Shown: in pieces, positions 22,269 through 34,029 of the stretch | How positions within the stretch are numbered: position 1 is the stretch's first letter | Layout of the letters: every line of letters begins with the position of its first letter | Notes under the pieces: generated by a model | What the model was told of the DNA's origin: nothing | The model's input: only the letters and a program-made list of their open reading frames with translations | Database searches by the model: none | Origin: Petaurus breviceps papuanus | Taxonomy: Eukaryota; Chordata; Mammalia; Diprotodontia; Petauridae | Direction of reading: 5' to 3' | DNA length: 64,000 nucleotides | NCBI GenBank assembly: GCA_028583685.1 | Contig: JAMXIF010000032.1 | Location: 5,436,320 to 5,500,319 of the forward strand | Made by a program: the position numbers and the translations under genes

Positions 22269-23883
22269 AAGGGGTTGTTTTCTTTGGTAGTTCTTTTACA
22301 GCTAGATCTTTTTCCTTTTCTGAAGTTGGGTTATATAAGATCTCTATCTGGTCTTCTGATAGTTTGGTAATTTTATATTTTTGAAGGTATTCCTGTATTT
22401 CTTTTGTGATCTCGGTTTTGTTAGCATGTAATTGTGCATAATATATTCTAATTATTCTTTTTATTTCTTTTGGTTTTGCTATGCTTTCACTTTGCTCATT
22501 TGTTTTTTTATTGATTTGATTTTCTGCCCTGCTTTTTAAAAATCAGATTAATTAAAGGTTTATCAATTTTATTGATCTTTTCAAAGAACCACTTTTAGTT
22601 TTATTCATCATTTCTATAGAATTTTTTTTGTTTGCCATATAACTATTTCCTTTCTAATTTTGAATATTTCTTTCCCTCTCTAGTAACTCTTCTTTTGTGC
22701 TTATTTTATATTTGTTTATTTGCTGATTTTCTAATTTTAAAAAATGTATATTCAGTTCATTAATCCTCTTCTCCCCCTCCAGCTCCAGCCCCAGAAATGC
22801 TTTAGCTGCAGTCTAGAGATATTGGTATGACATTTCATTATTATCATTTTCTTTTCCATAGTTATTAATTGTTTCCATGATAGTTCTTTGACTCACTCGC
22901 TATTTAGAATTTCATTGTTAAGTCTCTATTTGGATCTGTATGTTTTGCTTGTGGTCCCAACTCAAATGCAATTTTTATTGCATTGTTGTCTATAAAGGAC
23001 ATATTAAGTCTTTCTGCCTTTTTACACGTGGTCAATTTTTCTAAATCTTCCATATGCTATTAAGAAATATATGTGTGTGTGTGTGTGTGTGCATTCTTTT
23101 GCTCCTCTGTTTAAAAGATGCTATAAGTCTTTTAACTCTAGTTCCTACAGGAATTGGTTCTGTTCCATATTTTTCATTTTGTTTATCTTTCTGTCAGACT
23201 TATTCAAATCTGAGAGAGATATTGAAGTCTTCTGTCATGATGGTGTTACTGTCTATGTCTCCTCACAGCTCAGAAAATGTTTCTTTTATGAATTTGGTTG
23301 CTAAAGCATTCGGAGCATATATATTTATTACTGACATTGGTTTGTTTTCTCTGGTTCACTTCAGCATGAGAGAGCTTCCTTGTTTATTCCTTTTCTATTT
23401 TTTGAATGTTTCTTTTTGCTTTGTCAGAATAGCATGATGGCCACTTCTGCTTTTGGGGGGGGGGATCTACTCATAGTAAATTGTCTTTTTCCCATCTCAG
23501 TTTTATTTTTTTGTATCACTTTATTTCAAAAATGTTTCTTGTGAGCATCATATTGTAGAATTTGATTTTCTTATTCAATCTGTCACTCTCTTTTTCCTTT
23601 TATTGCTTTGTTTAATCTATTCATATTAAAATTATGAGAGGTTTATATTTTCCTCAATCTGTTGCTAATTTTTTTTCCCTTCAAGTTATGATTTCCCCTA
23701 TTTTTTGCTGTAAATACAGTACTATATTCCTGGATATTTTGCCTTCTGGATTATCATATTCCAAGCTTCCCACTACTTTAAGGTGATGGTTGCTAAATCT
23801 TGTGTGATACTGACTTTTGTTCCTCAGTACTTGAATTACTTCTTTCTGGCTGCTTGCAGTATATTTTCCTTGACCTAGAAGTT

Positions 23884-24075
23884 CTAGATTTTGGGTACAA
23901 TATTCCTGGCAATTTTCATTTTGGGGTTTCTTTCAGGGGATTTCTGGTATATCTTTTCTACTTTTACTTTGTCCTCTATTTTTAAAAGACCTTGCCAGTT
24001 TTCTTTTATGATTTCTTGAAATTTATTGTCTAGGCTCTTTTTTTCCTGATGGCTTTCAGGTAGTCTGATGGTCAT
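23884..24075 (-). pseudogene. ORF1 fragment of the old L1
   Basis: Minus-strand text 'MTIRLPESHQEKKSLDNKF' and 'VKVEKIYQKSPERNPKMKI' aligns with L1 ORF1 '..GLPESHDQ..' and '..IEVERIHRSPPEKDPKKK'. Diverged; placed correctly upstream of ORF2 in the old L1. Confidence 0.8.
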
Positions 24076-24245
24076 TAAATTTTCTCTCCTTCATCTGTTT
24101 TACAGGTTACTTGTTTTTGCTATAAGATCCTTCCCATTTTCTTCTTTTTTTCAGTCTTTTGGCTTTGTTTTAATCTCTCTTGCCTCAAGAAGTCATTAAT
24201 TTCTATTTAGTCAATTCTAACTTGGGGGGAGTTTTCCTTGAATGT

Positions 24246-24416
24246 GGTTTTTTTGTTTTTTGCTTTTTGAAAGGGGGAAGGCAGGGCAATTGGGATTAGG
24301 TGACTTGCCTAAGGTCACATAGCTAGTAAGTGTTAAGTGTCTGAGGCCACATTTGAACTCAGGTCCTCCTGACTCCAGGGCTGGTGCTCTATTCACTGCG
24401 CCACCTAATTGCCCCC
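24246..24416 (-). mobile_element. WSINE-like SINE in old L1
   Basis: 'ttttgctttttgaaaggggg' tail side, 'gacttgcctaaggtcacata', right end 'gcgccacctaattgcccc'. TSD not clear. Confidence 0.85.
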
Positions 24417-25354
24417 TTTTTGCTCCTTTTTAATCTTTTCCATTTGCTAGAATTTAAATTGCTAGAAATTCTTGTCATACTTGCATTCAATCTGCATTTT
24501 TTCTTTGAGGCTTTGCTTTAAATGTTTTCAATCATTGTTTTCTATACTTGTGTCTTGAGCTTCCCTGTTACCATAGTAACTTTTTTATGGTTGGGTTCTT
24601 CTTTGTTTGCTCATTTTTCCAGTTTACTTCTTGACTTTAGATTTTATGTTAATATTGGGCTCTGATCACTTCTAGTAGGAAATCTGTTCTCAGTGTCTGC
24701 CTTTTCATGTCCTGCTGCTTTCATAGTTCAGTTTGGGGTCCTTCAAGTTTTCAGTTCTTCCAGTGTGGTGTGATATTGGGAGAGGTCTGTTCACCGTCCT
24801 CCTGCATTCTGTGCTCTGCTAGTTCCTGACCCTGGTTTGGACCTGTTGGCTTGCATGTGCTTGAGTTTGCATAGGCTATTGGACTTAGTTATTGTTAGCT
24901 AGTTAGAAGGTTTTGCAAGTTCAGAGTGACTGAACTGCTAGCTCTCCTTTGGTTTTGTTCTCCTGCCCTGGTTTATTCCACTGTAGGTGTATGTTCAGGG
25001 CTACAGGTTAGACCTGAGTCCGTACTCTTCTCTTGGACTAGAAGTCACATAGCTATGTTTCTGCAACTTACTCCCTGTTCCTTCCACAGACACGACCTTC
25101 TCTGCTTTGGAGTGGTGACCCAAGACTAGGAAATGAATGGCAGAACTTGCAGAACACCAATATAGCACCTGTTGTTGCTCGCAGTGCTGATGCAGGAGAC
25201 CCCTGGGGTCTTGTTCCTACTCTGGTTCAGGTATTTCCTACTCTGATGGTCAGTTTCCTTACTCTATCTGGGCACTGGAATGTTCCCTGCTTTCTACTGC
25301 TGCTCCTCCATACTGTGCTGCTGGCTAGCCCAGACAACAGCAGACAGAGGCAAA

Positions 25355-25450
25355 TTATAGTTATGTTATTTGCCCAGAGTTACACAGCTATTAAGTGTCT
25401 GAGGCTAGATTTGAACTCAGGTCTTTCTGCATCCAGGCCAAGTGCACCTG
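25355..25450 (-). mobile_element. MIR/MAR1-type fragment
   Basis: 'cccagagttacacagctatt' and 'gatttgaactcaggtctttc' are antisense SINE core. Confidence 0.6.
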
Positions 25451-25611
25451 GATGCCTAGAACATAAAGCGAGTTTGATTGGAGCTGGTTGAGTGCTCTTT
25501 GGTTACTTGCTAACAAATGTGTGTAACTGGGTTTTATGTATTTGCTGATGAGTATGTACGTGTGTTTGGTATTGTAAGTATTTCCTTTATGACAGACCTC
25601 TCAGCTACTTT

Positions 25612-26140
25612 ATCAGCAGTAGATGGCGTCCTAGCCCTGGAATCAGAACGACCTGAGTTCAAATTTAACCCCAGATACTTAGTAGCTCTGTCATCCTGGG
25701 CTTAACTTCTGTTTGCCTCAGATATCTGATCTCCAAAATGGGGATAATAGCATCTATCTCTCAGAATTGTTTATAAGGTTTAAATGGGATAATAAATGTA
25801 TGTGTGGGCAGCTAGGTGGCGCCATAGTGCATAGAGAGCTGGGTTTGGAGTCAGGAAGACTCATTTTCCCGAGTTCAAATTAGGTCTCGGACACTTACTA
25901 GCTGTGTGACCCTGGGCAAGTCATTTAACCTTGTTTGACTCAGTTTCCTCATCTATAAAATGAGCTGGAGAAGGAAATTGCAGTCCACTTCAGTATCTTT
26001 GCCAAGAAAAATCCAAAGAGGGTCGCAAAGAATCGGACACAAATGAAACAACTGAACAACAAAATGTATACATAAGAACAAAATATATAAATAATCAATT
26101 GTTTATATGTGCTATATAAATGTTAGCTATTAATAATAAT
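25612..26140 (+). mobile_element. MIR-type SINE split by MAR1-type SINE
   Basis: Left part 25612-25801 ('agatggcgtcctagccctgg' to 'ggataataaatgta'), right part 26062-26140 (about 'gtgctatataaatgttagct'). Confidence 0.7.
25802..26061 (+). mobile_element. MAR1-type SINE with TSD
   Basis: Full-length: 'gggcagctaggtggcgcc', 'gtgtgaccctgggcaagtc', 'tatctttgccaagaaaa', tail 'gaaacaactgaacaac'. TSD aaatgtat at 25794-25801 and 26062-26069. Confidence 0.9.
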
Positions 26141-26207
26141 AATATGATACACATCTGCTTTATGTCTGCTAGCTACTTCATACATTGAGCATCTTTCTCC
26201 AAAGGAC

Positions 26208-26332
26208 TAATTTTTCTTCTTTCTTTCTTTTCCTTCCTTCCTTCCTTNNNNNNNNNNTTCCTTCCTTCCTTCCTTCCTTCCTTCCTTCCTTCCTTCCTTC
26301 CTTCCTTCCTTCCTTCCTTCCTTCCTTCCTTC

Positions 26333-26393
<61 letters not shown>

Positions 26394-26394
26394 A
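26208..26394. repeat. Pyrimidine microsatellite (TTTC)n-(TTCC)n-(CT)n with assembly gap
   Basis: Uninterrupted pyrimidine strand. Ten Ns at 26248-26257 mark an assembly gap within the (TTCC)n part, so the true length is unknown. The open frame across it is an artefact of the repeat. Confidence 0.95.
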
Positions 26395-26730
26395 ATGGGA
26401 AACCCTAGAAATGAATCACATCTAAGCTTTGTTACAGATCCCTTTAACTCCCCAGTCCCAGCTCTGGGGAGCTCTGTGTTATGAGAGTGTCCTGACTTCC
26501 CTTCTTTTAGGGGTCAGAATCCTTCAATAATGACCCAGGTCCATGGAACCTAGCCCCAGAGCCCCTTTTCTGGGAGACCTCTCCCACCCCCATCCCAAGT
26601 GTGGGTAACAACTGAAAAGCAAAAAACCTCTTGCGTCTGGTGCATTCTCATGTGCATTAATTGCTTAGAATTGCTCTACTCTGAAAACCTAGTTTTGCAT
26701 AATAGAGAATGCAGAGTAACTTTAGATAAT

Positions 26731-26977
26731 GCTGTTGTTCAGTCATTGCAGTTATGTCTGAATCTTCATGACCCCATTTGGGATTTTCTTAGCAAAGATA
26801 CTAGTTTAGTCTGCCATTTCCTTCTCCAACTCATTTTACAAATGAGGAAACTGAGGCAAACAGAGCTAAGAGACTTGCCCAGGATCATAAAGCTAGTAAA
26901 TAAATGTCTGAGGAAGGATTTGAACTTAGGAAATCCTAGCTCCAGGCCTGGTGCTCTGTCCACTGTGCCACTTAGCC
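26731..26977 (-). mobile_element. MAR1-type SINE, antisense
   Basis: 'gctgttgttcagtcattgca', 'ttttcttagcaaagatac', right end 'actgtgccacttagc'. Confidence 0.85.
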
Positions 26978-27084
26978 CTAAGTTTTTTAAACCCATACTT
27001 TGATTCAAAAAACCATTTTAAAAGGGCCTCACTTAAAAAAAATAGAAGCCAAGTCATAGATACATAAATAGAAATTGTAATGAT

Positions 27085-27330
27085 AACAAGAATAAGTATA
27101 GATTATATTTGTATAGCACTTTATATATATATTACTTTATTTGATCCTCATTACAATTCTGTGAGTTAGATAATACTGGCCATATTATTATTCCCATTTT
27201 ATAGATGGAGAAAAAGAGGCTCAGAGAAGTTAAATGATTTTATCCTAGCTTACATAGCCAATAAGTGCCAGAGGTATGATTCCAAATTGAGCCTTCTAAT
27301 TCCATTTCTTTTTTCTTACTATGCTATTTG
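27085..27330 (-). mobile_element. MIR-type SINE, antisense
   Basis: 'ttgatcctcattacaattct', 'attttatagatggagaaaaa', 'taaatgattttatcctagct'. Confidence 0.7.
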
Positions 27331-27492
27331 AATGTTCACAACACATAGAGCATGGTTTTAGGCACTGCAGAGGGATAAAGTGAAAACATGATACTTGGCT
27401 TCCATGTTTCTTTCTGATCTTTTTTTTTCTCCTTTGTCTTGTTTCTCCAACCCTTTCATTTTACAGAAGGCTTCATGAAAGAGGTGGTACTT

Positions 27493-27653
27493 GGGGAGGC
27501 TGGGTGGTGCAGTGAATAGAGCACTGGCCCTGGAGTCAGGAGGACCTGAGTTCAGATTCGGCCTCAGACACTTAACACTTATAGCCATGTGACCTTGGGC
27601 AAGTCACTTAACCCTAGTTGCCCTGCCTTCCCCCCTCCAAAAAAAAAAAAAAA
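27493..27653 (+). mobile_element. WSINE-like SINE with TSD
   Basis: Full-length head, core and A tail. TSD gaggtggtactt / gaagtggtactt at 27481-27492 and 27654-27665. Confidence 0.9.
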
Positions 27654-27665
27654 GAAGTGGTACTT

Positions 27666-28645
27666 ATATCATATCTTAAAAGGAGCAGACAAGATTTGGA
27701 AAAGCCAGAGGGGAAGCAGGGAGACACTCAGTATGTAAGGAGAAGTGATGGAAAACAAATACATTTTGAAGAATGATAAGAGAGTTCTAGAACATAGGAT
27801 GGAGTATAAAAGGGTGAAGGGAGGTGTTATCATTATGTGGGTATGGGCATGTGCCCACCTGTGCCAGATTGCTCATGCAAACTAGGGAGTCTCTGAGTAA
27901 CTGGGGACAAATTGTGAGATCATCCCAAGAGTACAGGGGGCCTAGAGAAGAGGATAAGTGAGTAGATCTAAAGAGAAGATTAAATTTTTTTTCTAGAGCC
28001 TGTTGTCTTATTATTCTACCTGAAAACTTAGCAGCCACTGTAGAATATGTAATATGCTATATCCATAACAGGATTTTAGCCAACTGTGTGTGGGTGTATC
28101 TCTTCTTTGCCAAGAAGAGATAAGGAAGGCTGTGCCCATAAACATCCTGTTACATCTTTCTGATGCTATGTGGAAAATGTCAACAAAAAAGCCTATCTCA
28201 GAATTTTTCCGCAGTGTTGAAAGGATGATCCTCTAAGTTTCATCAGGAACTGAGAAAAGCTCTTAGTCTGGATAGAGTTAATTATGTCCAAATAGCATTA
28301 TATCACCATGTTTTTATGTACTGTCTACCAAAGTCCATTCATTCATTTACTTAGATTTATAGTGAAATCTTAATTATCTTTCTTTTATTTTTACATTATT
28401 TTCAATGCTCTGGTCAGATTATTCAGCCTGAAAGTTCCCTTTTTTTTGGGTAGTGGCTAGGGGGAGGATCCAAACATGATTTCACTGGTATGGGAAACCT
28501 CTAGTGGAGAAACTCATTCCATCCATAAATACTGGTGATTAATTTGAAAAATATATTCTTAAAGAATTATTTGAGGCTTCTGAGAGTTTAAATGACTTGG
28601 CTTGTATGCGTGAAAGATAACATTTGAACCCTGGAGTCTTTCTGA
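27666..28645. other. Mostly unassigned
   Basis: A faint antisense MIR core may lie at 28560-28650. No gene or other family recognised. Confidence 0.45.
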
Positions 28646-28649
28646 CCTA

Positions 28650-29312
28650 TGGTTCTCAAACTTTTGGCCTCAGGACTGACCCCTTTATATTCCTAAAAAT
28701 TATTGAAGATCTCAAAGAGCTTTTGTTTATGTGGATTATAGCTACTGATATTAACATATTAGGAAGAAAAACTGATTGATTTAAAAAATATTTACTTATT
28801 ACTGCATTTAAAAATAGCAATAAACCCATTATATGCTAACATAAACAATATTTCAAATATTTACTTATTACTGCATTTAAAAAATAGCAATAAACCCATT
28901 ATATGCTAACATAAACAATATTTCAAGTGCCACTTGAAATAATTGGATTTGAATTCAGGTCTTTCTGACCTCCTGGAAAATAAAAAATATATGTATAACT
29001 ATTTTCCCAAATAAGAAAAATTAGTGAAAAATTAGCATTGTCACATATTTTTGCAAATCTAATGCCTGGCTTAATAGAAGACAGTCGGATTCTCATATAT
29101 TTTTCTGAATTCAATCTATTGCTATATGTTGCTTTTATTGAAGCACATGCTAAAAATCTAGCCTTGTACAGATTTGTAGTTGGAAAAGGGAGGGGTGTTT
29201 TAATATTTGTATAATGTCTTCATATTATTATGAAAATAGTTTTGATCTTAACCTTGAAAGCATGTCAGGGAACCTTAGAATTCCCTGGCCCACACTTTGA
29301 AAATTGCTGTAC
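28650..29312 (+). mobile_element. hAT-like DNA transposon fossil, non-autonomous
   Basis: The left end 'ggttctcaaacttttggcctc' and the right end (reverse complement 'cagcaattttcaaagtgtgg') form imperfect terminal inverted repeats of the CAGnGGTTCTCAAA hAT type. The body ('tattgaagatctcaaagagc', 'ttttgtttatgtggatta') matches an old mammalian hAT-like family whose exact name I cannot give. No transposase frame. Confidence 0.6.
28786..28924. repeat. 69/70-bp tandem duplication inside the hAT-like element
   Basis: 28786-28854 and 28855-28924 are identical except for one extra A in the second copy. Confidence 0.95.
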
Positions 29313-29394
29313 TGTATTATATCTTACTTAATGTGGAAGCCACTCATAATGAAGCAGGAGGAGTCACAGATTCTGTTGAAAGAACTTTTAACCT

Positions 29395-29830
29395 AAAGAC
29401 AAAGCTAGGTGTCACAGTGACAGTTTTGGAGTCAGGAAGACTTGAGTTCACAATGCTGCCTTGGGCAACCTATTTAACCTCTTTCTCCTTCAGTTTTCTC
29501 ATCTGTAAAGTGGGGATAATAATAGCACCTGCCTATGAGGGTTGTGAGGATAGAATGAGATGGTACTTACAACAGCAAATAGTAGACACCTAGGGGATAT
29601 TGTAGATAGAGTGCTAAACTTGTAGGCAGGAATACCTGAGTTCAAATCCAGTCTTAGACATTAGCAGAGACCCTGGGCAAGTCACTTCACCTCTGTTTTC
29701 TCATCTGCAAAAAGGGGATAAAAATAGCACTTTTGTTCCCCAGGTTGTTTTGAGAATCAAATAAGATAATAACTGTAAAGTGCTCTATAAACCTTGAAGT
29801 ACTTTATAAATGCTAGCTGCTGTTGTTGTT
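29395..29830 (+). mobile_element. Two MIR-type SINEs in tandem
   Basis: First about 29395-29590 ('tctcatctgtaaagtgggg'), second about 29591-29830 ('gagttcaaatccagtcttag', 'actttataaatgctagct'). Both plus strand. Confidence 0.7.
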
Positions 29831-31340
29831 AAACTGGTTCAATGAAAATGTCTTAGTGATTGTCAAGGTTCATTCCTGCAAGTGTGAACAAAATTATTTG
29901 TGATGTACAAGCAACTAGGCCAAACAATTGTCAAGGAAATCTTCAGATTTCAGAGATTTCAGATAAATCTTCATTTATCATTCAGAGATGATAAAGACCC
30001 ATTTCCAGTTTTCATCTGTTGCTTTTTGTAGCTTGCTCATGAATGTTAGATGTAAAGGATTCCTACTTTTTAAGGAAATTGTGACATTTTAGCGAGAAGC
30101 TTTAACCAAGAATTATATTACCTTCCAACTAGCTATAAAAAGTAGGTAGGTCAGATCTTAGGCTATTGACCTGACCCACAGCTTTTTATCATTTTCTCAC
30201 CTACTGTGTTTTTTCCCCTAGATGGTTATCCCACGTCCTTTCCTTTGGGGCAGTAAACAGGCCAGAATAGAAATGCCCTACAAATCACATTACAGAGCTC
30301 TGAAAAGATCAAAGATGAACACTGTACTAGAAAGATCAAAGTGGTGGTGTCTTCCATATGTATATGAGGCATTAAAATTCTCACACTCTGGAGAGAAAGA
30401 TTGTAAATGGAGATCTAAAATGGCACAACATGAATCCATTCTTTTGACAAAAATTTCAATGAGAATAGGAAACAGGACCTCCTTAACCCGTTCTTGTGAC
30501 AATTTCAAATATATAATCTTCTTCCCAGCTGCTCAAGCCAAGAAAATGAGTAACAGAGGAGCCTTAAAATATGGACTTGGTCTTCTTTCCAGCAGTATAT
30601 TTCTTCAGAAGTTTGTTTGATTCACAACATCAGACATCATTTGAATATATTCCTTGTTTCAATTATACTATGCATAATCTCTCTCTGGATTTTTCCTCCT
30701 TCTTTACTGGGCTTTTGGGAACAAAAATGACATAGAAGATTATAGCCCTCAAGGGGATAATTGTAACTACTAAACCTTCACTCTAATGTTTGAATGGATT
30801 TATCTTATTGGAATGCATTAGTCTGTTCTTAATTACTTTTACTGACCAGGGTTATTTTTGATTAACACTTTTATTCAAAGCCTATATGCCAGGCTGCTTA
30901 TTTAAGACAGATCTTATTCCCTGTGCCCTTCCCTACCCAGGAGATTCAGAGGCTAAATTCATAATGACACCTTGCACCTTTTATCTGGAAAACTAGCTGG
31001 CAGTGCTTTATAAATAGGAATTAGTTCAGCCATATTACTCTCCATATTTTGAAAGAAATGAAGGAAAAATGTAGAAATTGATTTCTCCAACCCCTCCCCA
31101 GTACCCAAACAGCAAGGCCAGAATCCAGGTCCTGATTTTTAGATCTCAATTATTCCCACTTAAACATAACACACCTCAGTAGAGAAATTGGAATTTGCCA
31201 CCAAGACAGGAAAATTCAACCTTTTCTTTCCTTGATCCTTTTCTTCTTCTAGCTTCCTGGACTTGTATCAGTAACAGCCAATTTCATATTTTAAGGCTAA
31301 TTTATTCCCTTTAAAAAATGTGCTTGGTTGCCACATGTTT
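29831..31340. other. Largely unassigned; contains the open frame 30222-30620
   Basis: No repeat family recognised over most of this span. 30222-30620 (+) is 132 codons without a stop, preceded by a pyrimidine tract and AG. The predicted protein is basic and has no domain, signal peptide or repeat that I recognise. Confidence 0.4.
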
Positions 31341-31487
31341 CAAAGCAGATAGGAGCCTGGTTTTTTTTGGGGGGGGGAGGTTGGGGGAATTTATTTTGTT
31401 TTTTTTAAATTAAATTTATCAATAACTTTTGTTTTGACACAACTTCTCCCAGAACAACTCAATAGACTCAACCCCCTACAAAGTGCA

Positions 31488-31960
31488 GCTACTAGTTGAA
31501 CAAATTGTGGCAGTATTAGAATATTTATAGTGCTATAAGAAATGAGGAAAGAGATGATTACAAGGAATCCTAAGTTGTATGAATTGACAAAGTGAAATGA
31601 GCAGAATTGGGAAAACAGTTCATAGGAGGACAGCAACATTGCAAAGAAAAGTAACTTTGAAAGACTTAAGAATTTTAATAAATTCAATGACCAGCCATGT
31701 TTCCAGAGGAGCTATGATGGCACATGTTACTGATGTATTGACAAATAAGTGATGAACACAAGGGGCAGAAAGAGAATTACATTTTGAAATAAGGGCAGCA
31801 CAATGATTTGTTTTGCTTAAATAAGCTTATTTGTTTCACCTGTTTTCTTTTTCCTCTTGGTTTTAATTGGGGAGGAGGTGTCATGAATAAGGGGGTTAGA
31901 AATAGTTACATTCTCCAAAAAGAGGGGCACTGAAACAATTTTTTTTAAATACACAGAAGA
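31488..31960 (+). mobile_element. Old L1 3' end
   Basis: 'gttgaacaaattgtggcagt', 'tgctataagaaatgaggaaa', 'ccagaggagctatgatgg' correspond to the ORF2 C-terminus and 3'UTR of older L1 copies. Confidence 0.7.
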
Positions 31961-32462
31961 AAACAGAACAGAAGAAAGCAGAGATAAGCAATACAATTTT
32001 GAAAGTAGCATGTAGAATTTATTCCATACTTTAAAAAAAACAATTAATACGAAATGGAGATCCATAGTTTCATAGACAGTCTTCTTTTGTGTGTATGGAA
32101 AAGATCTTTATTTTGGTGTTTACATTCAGACTTTTTAGAAGGAAAAAAGACCATCCCTGAAAACAGTTTATCAATTGTAAACAGAAAGCAAGGATAAGGA
32201 AGACTTTTAAGAGTTATATTCAAATTTTGCTCTGAGTGTTTAAACTCCCATCAGCATAAATAGGACTCTGGCATGAAGATAAAAACTGTGATCCAGTTTA
32301 AATTATGGTCCAAGTTATTTTCATTCTCATTCAGTGGGGTTTTAAATGAGACCATCAGCAATGTCCCCACATTATATGAAAACATTGTATGCTATTATGT
32401 TGTTCAAATTTTCAAAATGTTTTAAAATTTCATAGCTTGTTAATATCTATGTATAAAAGAAG
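31961..32462. other. No recognised feature
   Basis: AT-rich, nothing assignable. Confidence 0.45.
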
Positions 32463-33100
32463 TTTTATTGATGCCTTTTGTTTCTATATCACAGTCATTT
32501 CTGGGCATATCATCCCCTCCCTCCCACTTTCAGCCTTGAACTCTCCCTTGTGATAGTTAAGCACAACCAACTGATACAATAAAAGATTGTGTCAGTATTT
32601 GCAACATTCTGACAGGAAAATGGGGGAAGGTATCCTTCATTATCTGTTCTCCCCAGACAAGATTGGTTATTACAGTAACTTGGGCTTTGTCTTCCTTTTG
32701 GGGTTCTTTTTGTTACTATCACTGTAGACTTGTATATTGTTCTCTTGATTCTGCTTACTCTATCTTAGTTTATATAAATCTTCCTGTATTTCTCCAAATT
32801 TGTGGTATTTTGTATTGTACAATAATATCCCCTACATTTATATAAATTTTGTACAGCCATTCCCCAGATGTTGGGAATCCAGTTTGTTTCTAATTTTTAT
32901 AGGCTTGGGGTGGCTAGGTGGCGCAGTGAGTAAAGTGCTGGCCCCAGAGTCAGGAGGACCAGAGTTCAGTTCTGGCCTCAGACACTTAACACCCATACAA
33001 AAAAACTAGCCGTGTAGCCTTGGGCAAGTTGCTTAACCCCAATTGCCTTCCAAAAGGCAAAAAAAAAAATGTTAATTTTTATAGGCTTTATGAGAAACAG
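32463..33100 (-). mobile_element. L1 3' end, antisense, split by SINE
   Basis: 3'UTR at the left, ORF2 C-terminal text antisense to 32890 ('tacagccattccccagatgt'); resumes at 33073 after the SINE. Confidence 0.75.
32907..33072 (+). mobile_element. WSINE-like SINE, 'acccacacaaaaa' subfamily
   Basis: Shares the WSINE head but has 'cacccatacaaaaaaactagccgtgta' across 32990-33016 and 'gcaagttgcttaacccc', features shared with 51972-52136. TSD taatttttataggctt (16 bp, exact) at 32891-32906 and 33073-33088. Confidence 0.9.
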
Positions 33101-33239
33101 CATTTCATAGTCGATGGACAGCCAGTTTTGGACAAGTTAGGAAGAATTAGGTTCAGTTTCTGCACCTGACACAGATAACCTGCTTGACCCTGGGTCTGAT
33201 AGACACTTAGTCTCTTAGTGTCCCCAGTGCAACTGTCTA

Positions 33240-33550
33240 AGACTATAAGCTGCATTCAACAAGAATTTATTAGTGGGGTGGCCAGGTGGCTCAGCCAGTA
33301 AGAGCACCAGCTCCAGTGTCGGGATGACCTGGAGATCAACTCCGGGCTCTGATACTTAGCAGCACACCCAGAAATAACTGGCTGCGTAACCTTGAACAAG
33401 TTACTTAACCCCGATTGCTTAAAAAAAAATTTTATTAAGCACTTACTTCGTGCCAAGCACTGTGCTGGGCATACAAATAAAGCAAACTGAAAGACAATCT
33501 ATGCCCTTCATCAGAGCTTACATTCTAATAAAGGGGGTGGGGAAAGGATA
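33240..33550 (-). mobile_element. LINE L2 3' end, antisense, split by SINE
   Basis: 'gcattcaacaagaatttatt' and, after the SINE, 'aagcacttacttcgtgccaa', 'gcttacattctaataaaggg'. Confidence 0.75.
33273..33427 (+). mobile_element. Free right-type monomer of the dimeric SINE
   Basis: A single unit with 'cacacccagaaataactggc', the right-monomer signature, ending in poly(A). TSD aatttatta / aattttatta at 33264-33272 and 33428-33437. Confidence 0.85.
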
Positions 33551-34029
33551 TGGACAAGTGAGCATAAAGGATGATTTCTGATTGCAGTCTTGTGAGAAAT
33601 GAAGGGGTGGCTAGGCTGAGTTCTCTCCTTAAAAGTGCATTCTGGGAGGAGTCATCCAATCAGAGGGAGAAGCCACAGGGACTGAGCTCAGGGACTAGTT
33701 TCAGAGTAGGTGCTGAACTACATTGGTAGATCGAGTTTCTTATACCAATGAGATAAGAGGCTTGAATTTTTAAAATATTGATTTTACATAAAAAAGAAAT
33801 GCAGAACTCTGATCAAGCAGTTAAGTTGTAATGATACAGATTTTAAGTATCTGCTTCAAAGTAGCCCTATGGCAGGATAAGTCATGCTAGCTAGAGAATT
33901 CCAGTTGTAGTTCGTGTAGAAAGGGGGCATGTGGCTAGCTAGAATCATGAACAGGATTCCAGAAACCCAGGATTGCAAATCAGATTGGAGGACATCATCA
34001 ACATTTAGAATGGATTCAGGACCTGAGTA
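33551..34029. other. No recognised feature
   Basis: No gene or family I can name. Confidence 0.4.

Larger units (their letters stand above)
15536..25340 (-). mobile_element. Old near-full-length L1, heavily invaded
   Basis: The 3'UTR (15536-15862) is at the left. ORF2 C-terminal and RT parts follow at 19515-22950, ORF1 at about 23700-24240, and a 5'UTR-like region runs to about 25340. It is interrupted by a younger L1 (15871-19506), a SINE carrying a solo LTR (20371-21062), a dimeric SINE (21957-22268) and another SINE (24246-24416). It has its own deletions and many stops; the exact 5' end is uncertain. Confidence 0.75.

Noticed and set aside
26185-26484. 99-codon frame rich in PSFLPSFL repeats
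   Set aside because: Translation of a pyrimidine microsatellite that also spans an assembly gap.
26599-27003. 134-codon plus-strand frame
   Set aside because: More than half lies antisense to a MAR1-type SINE; no domain.
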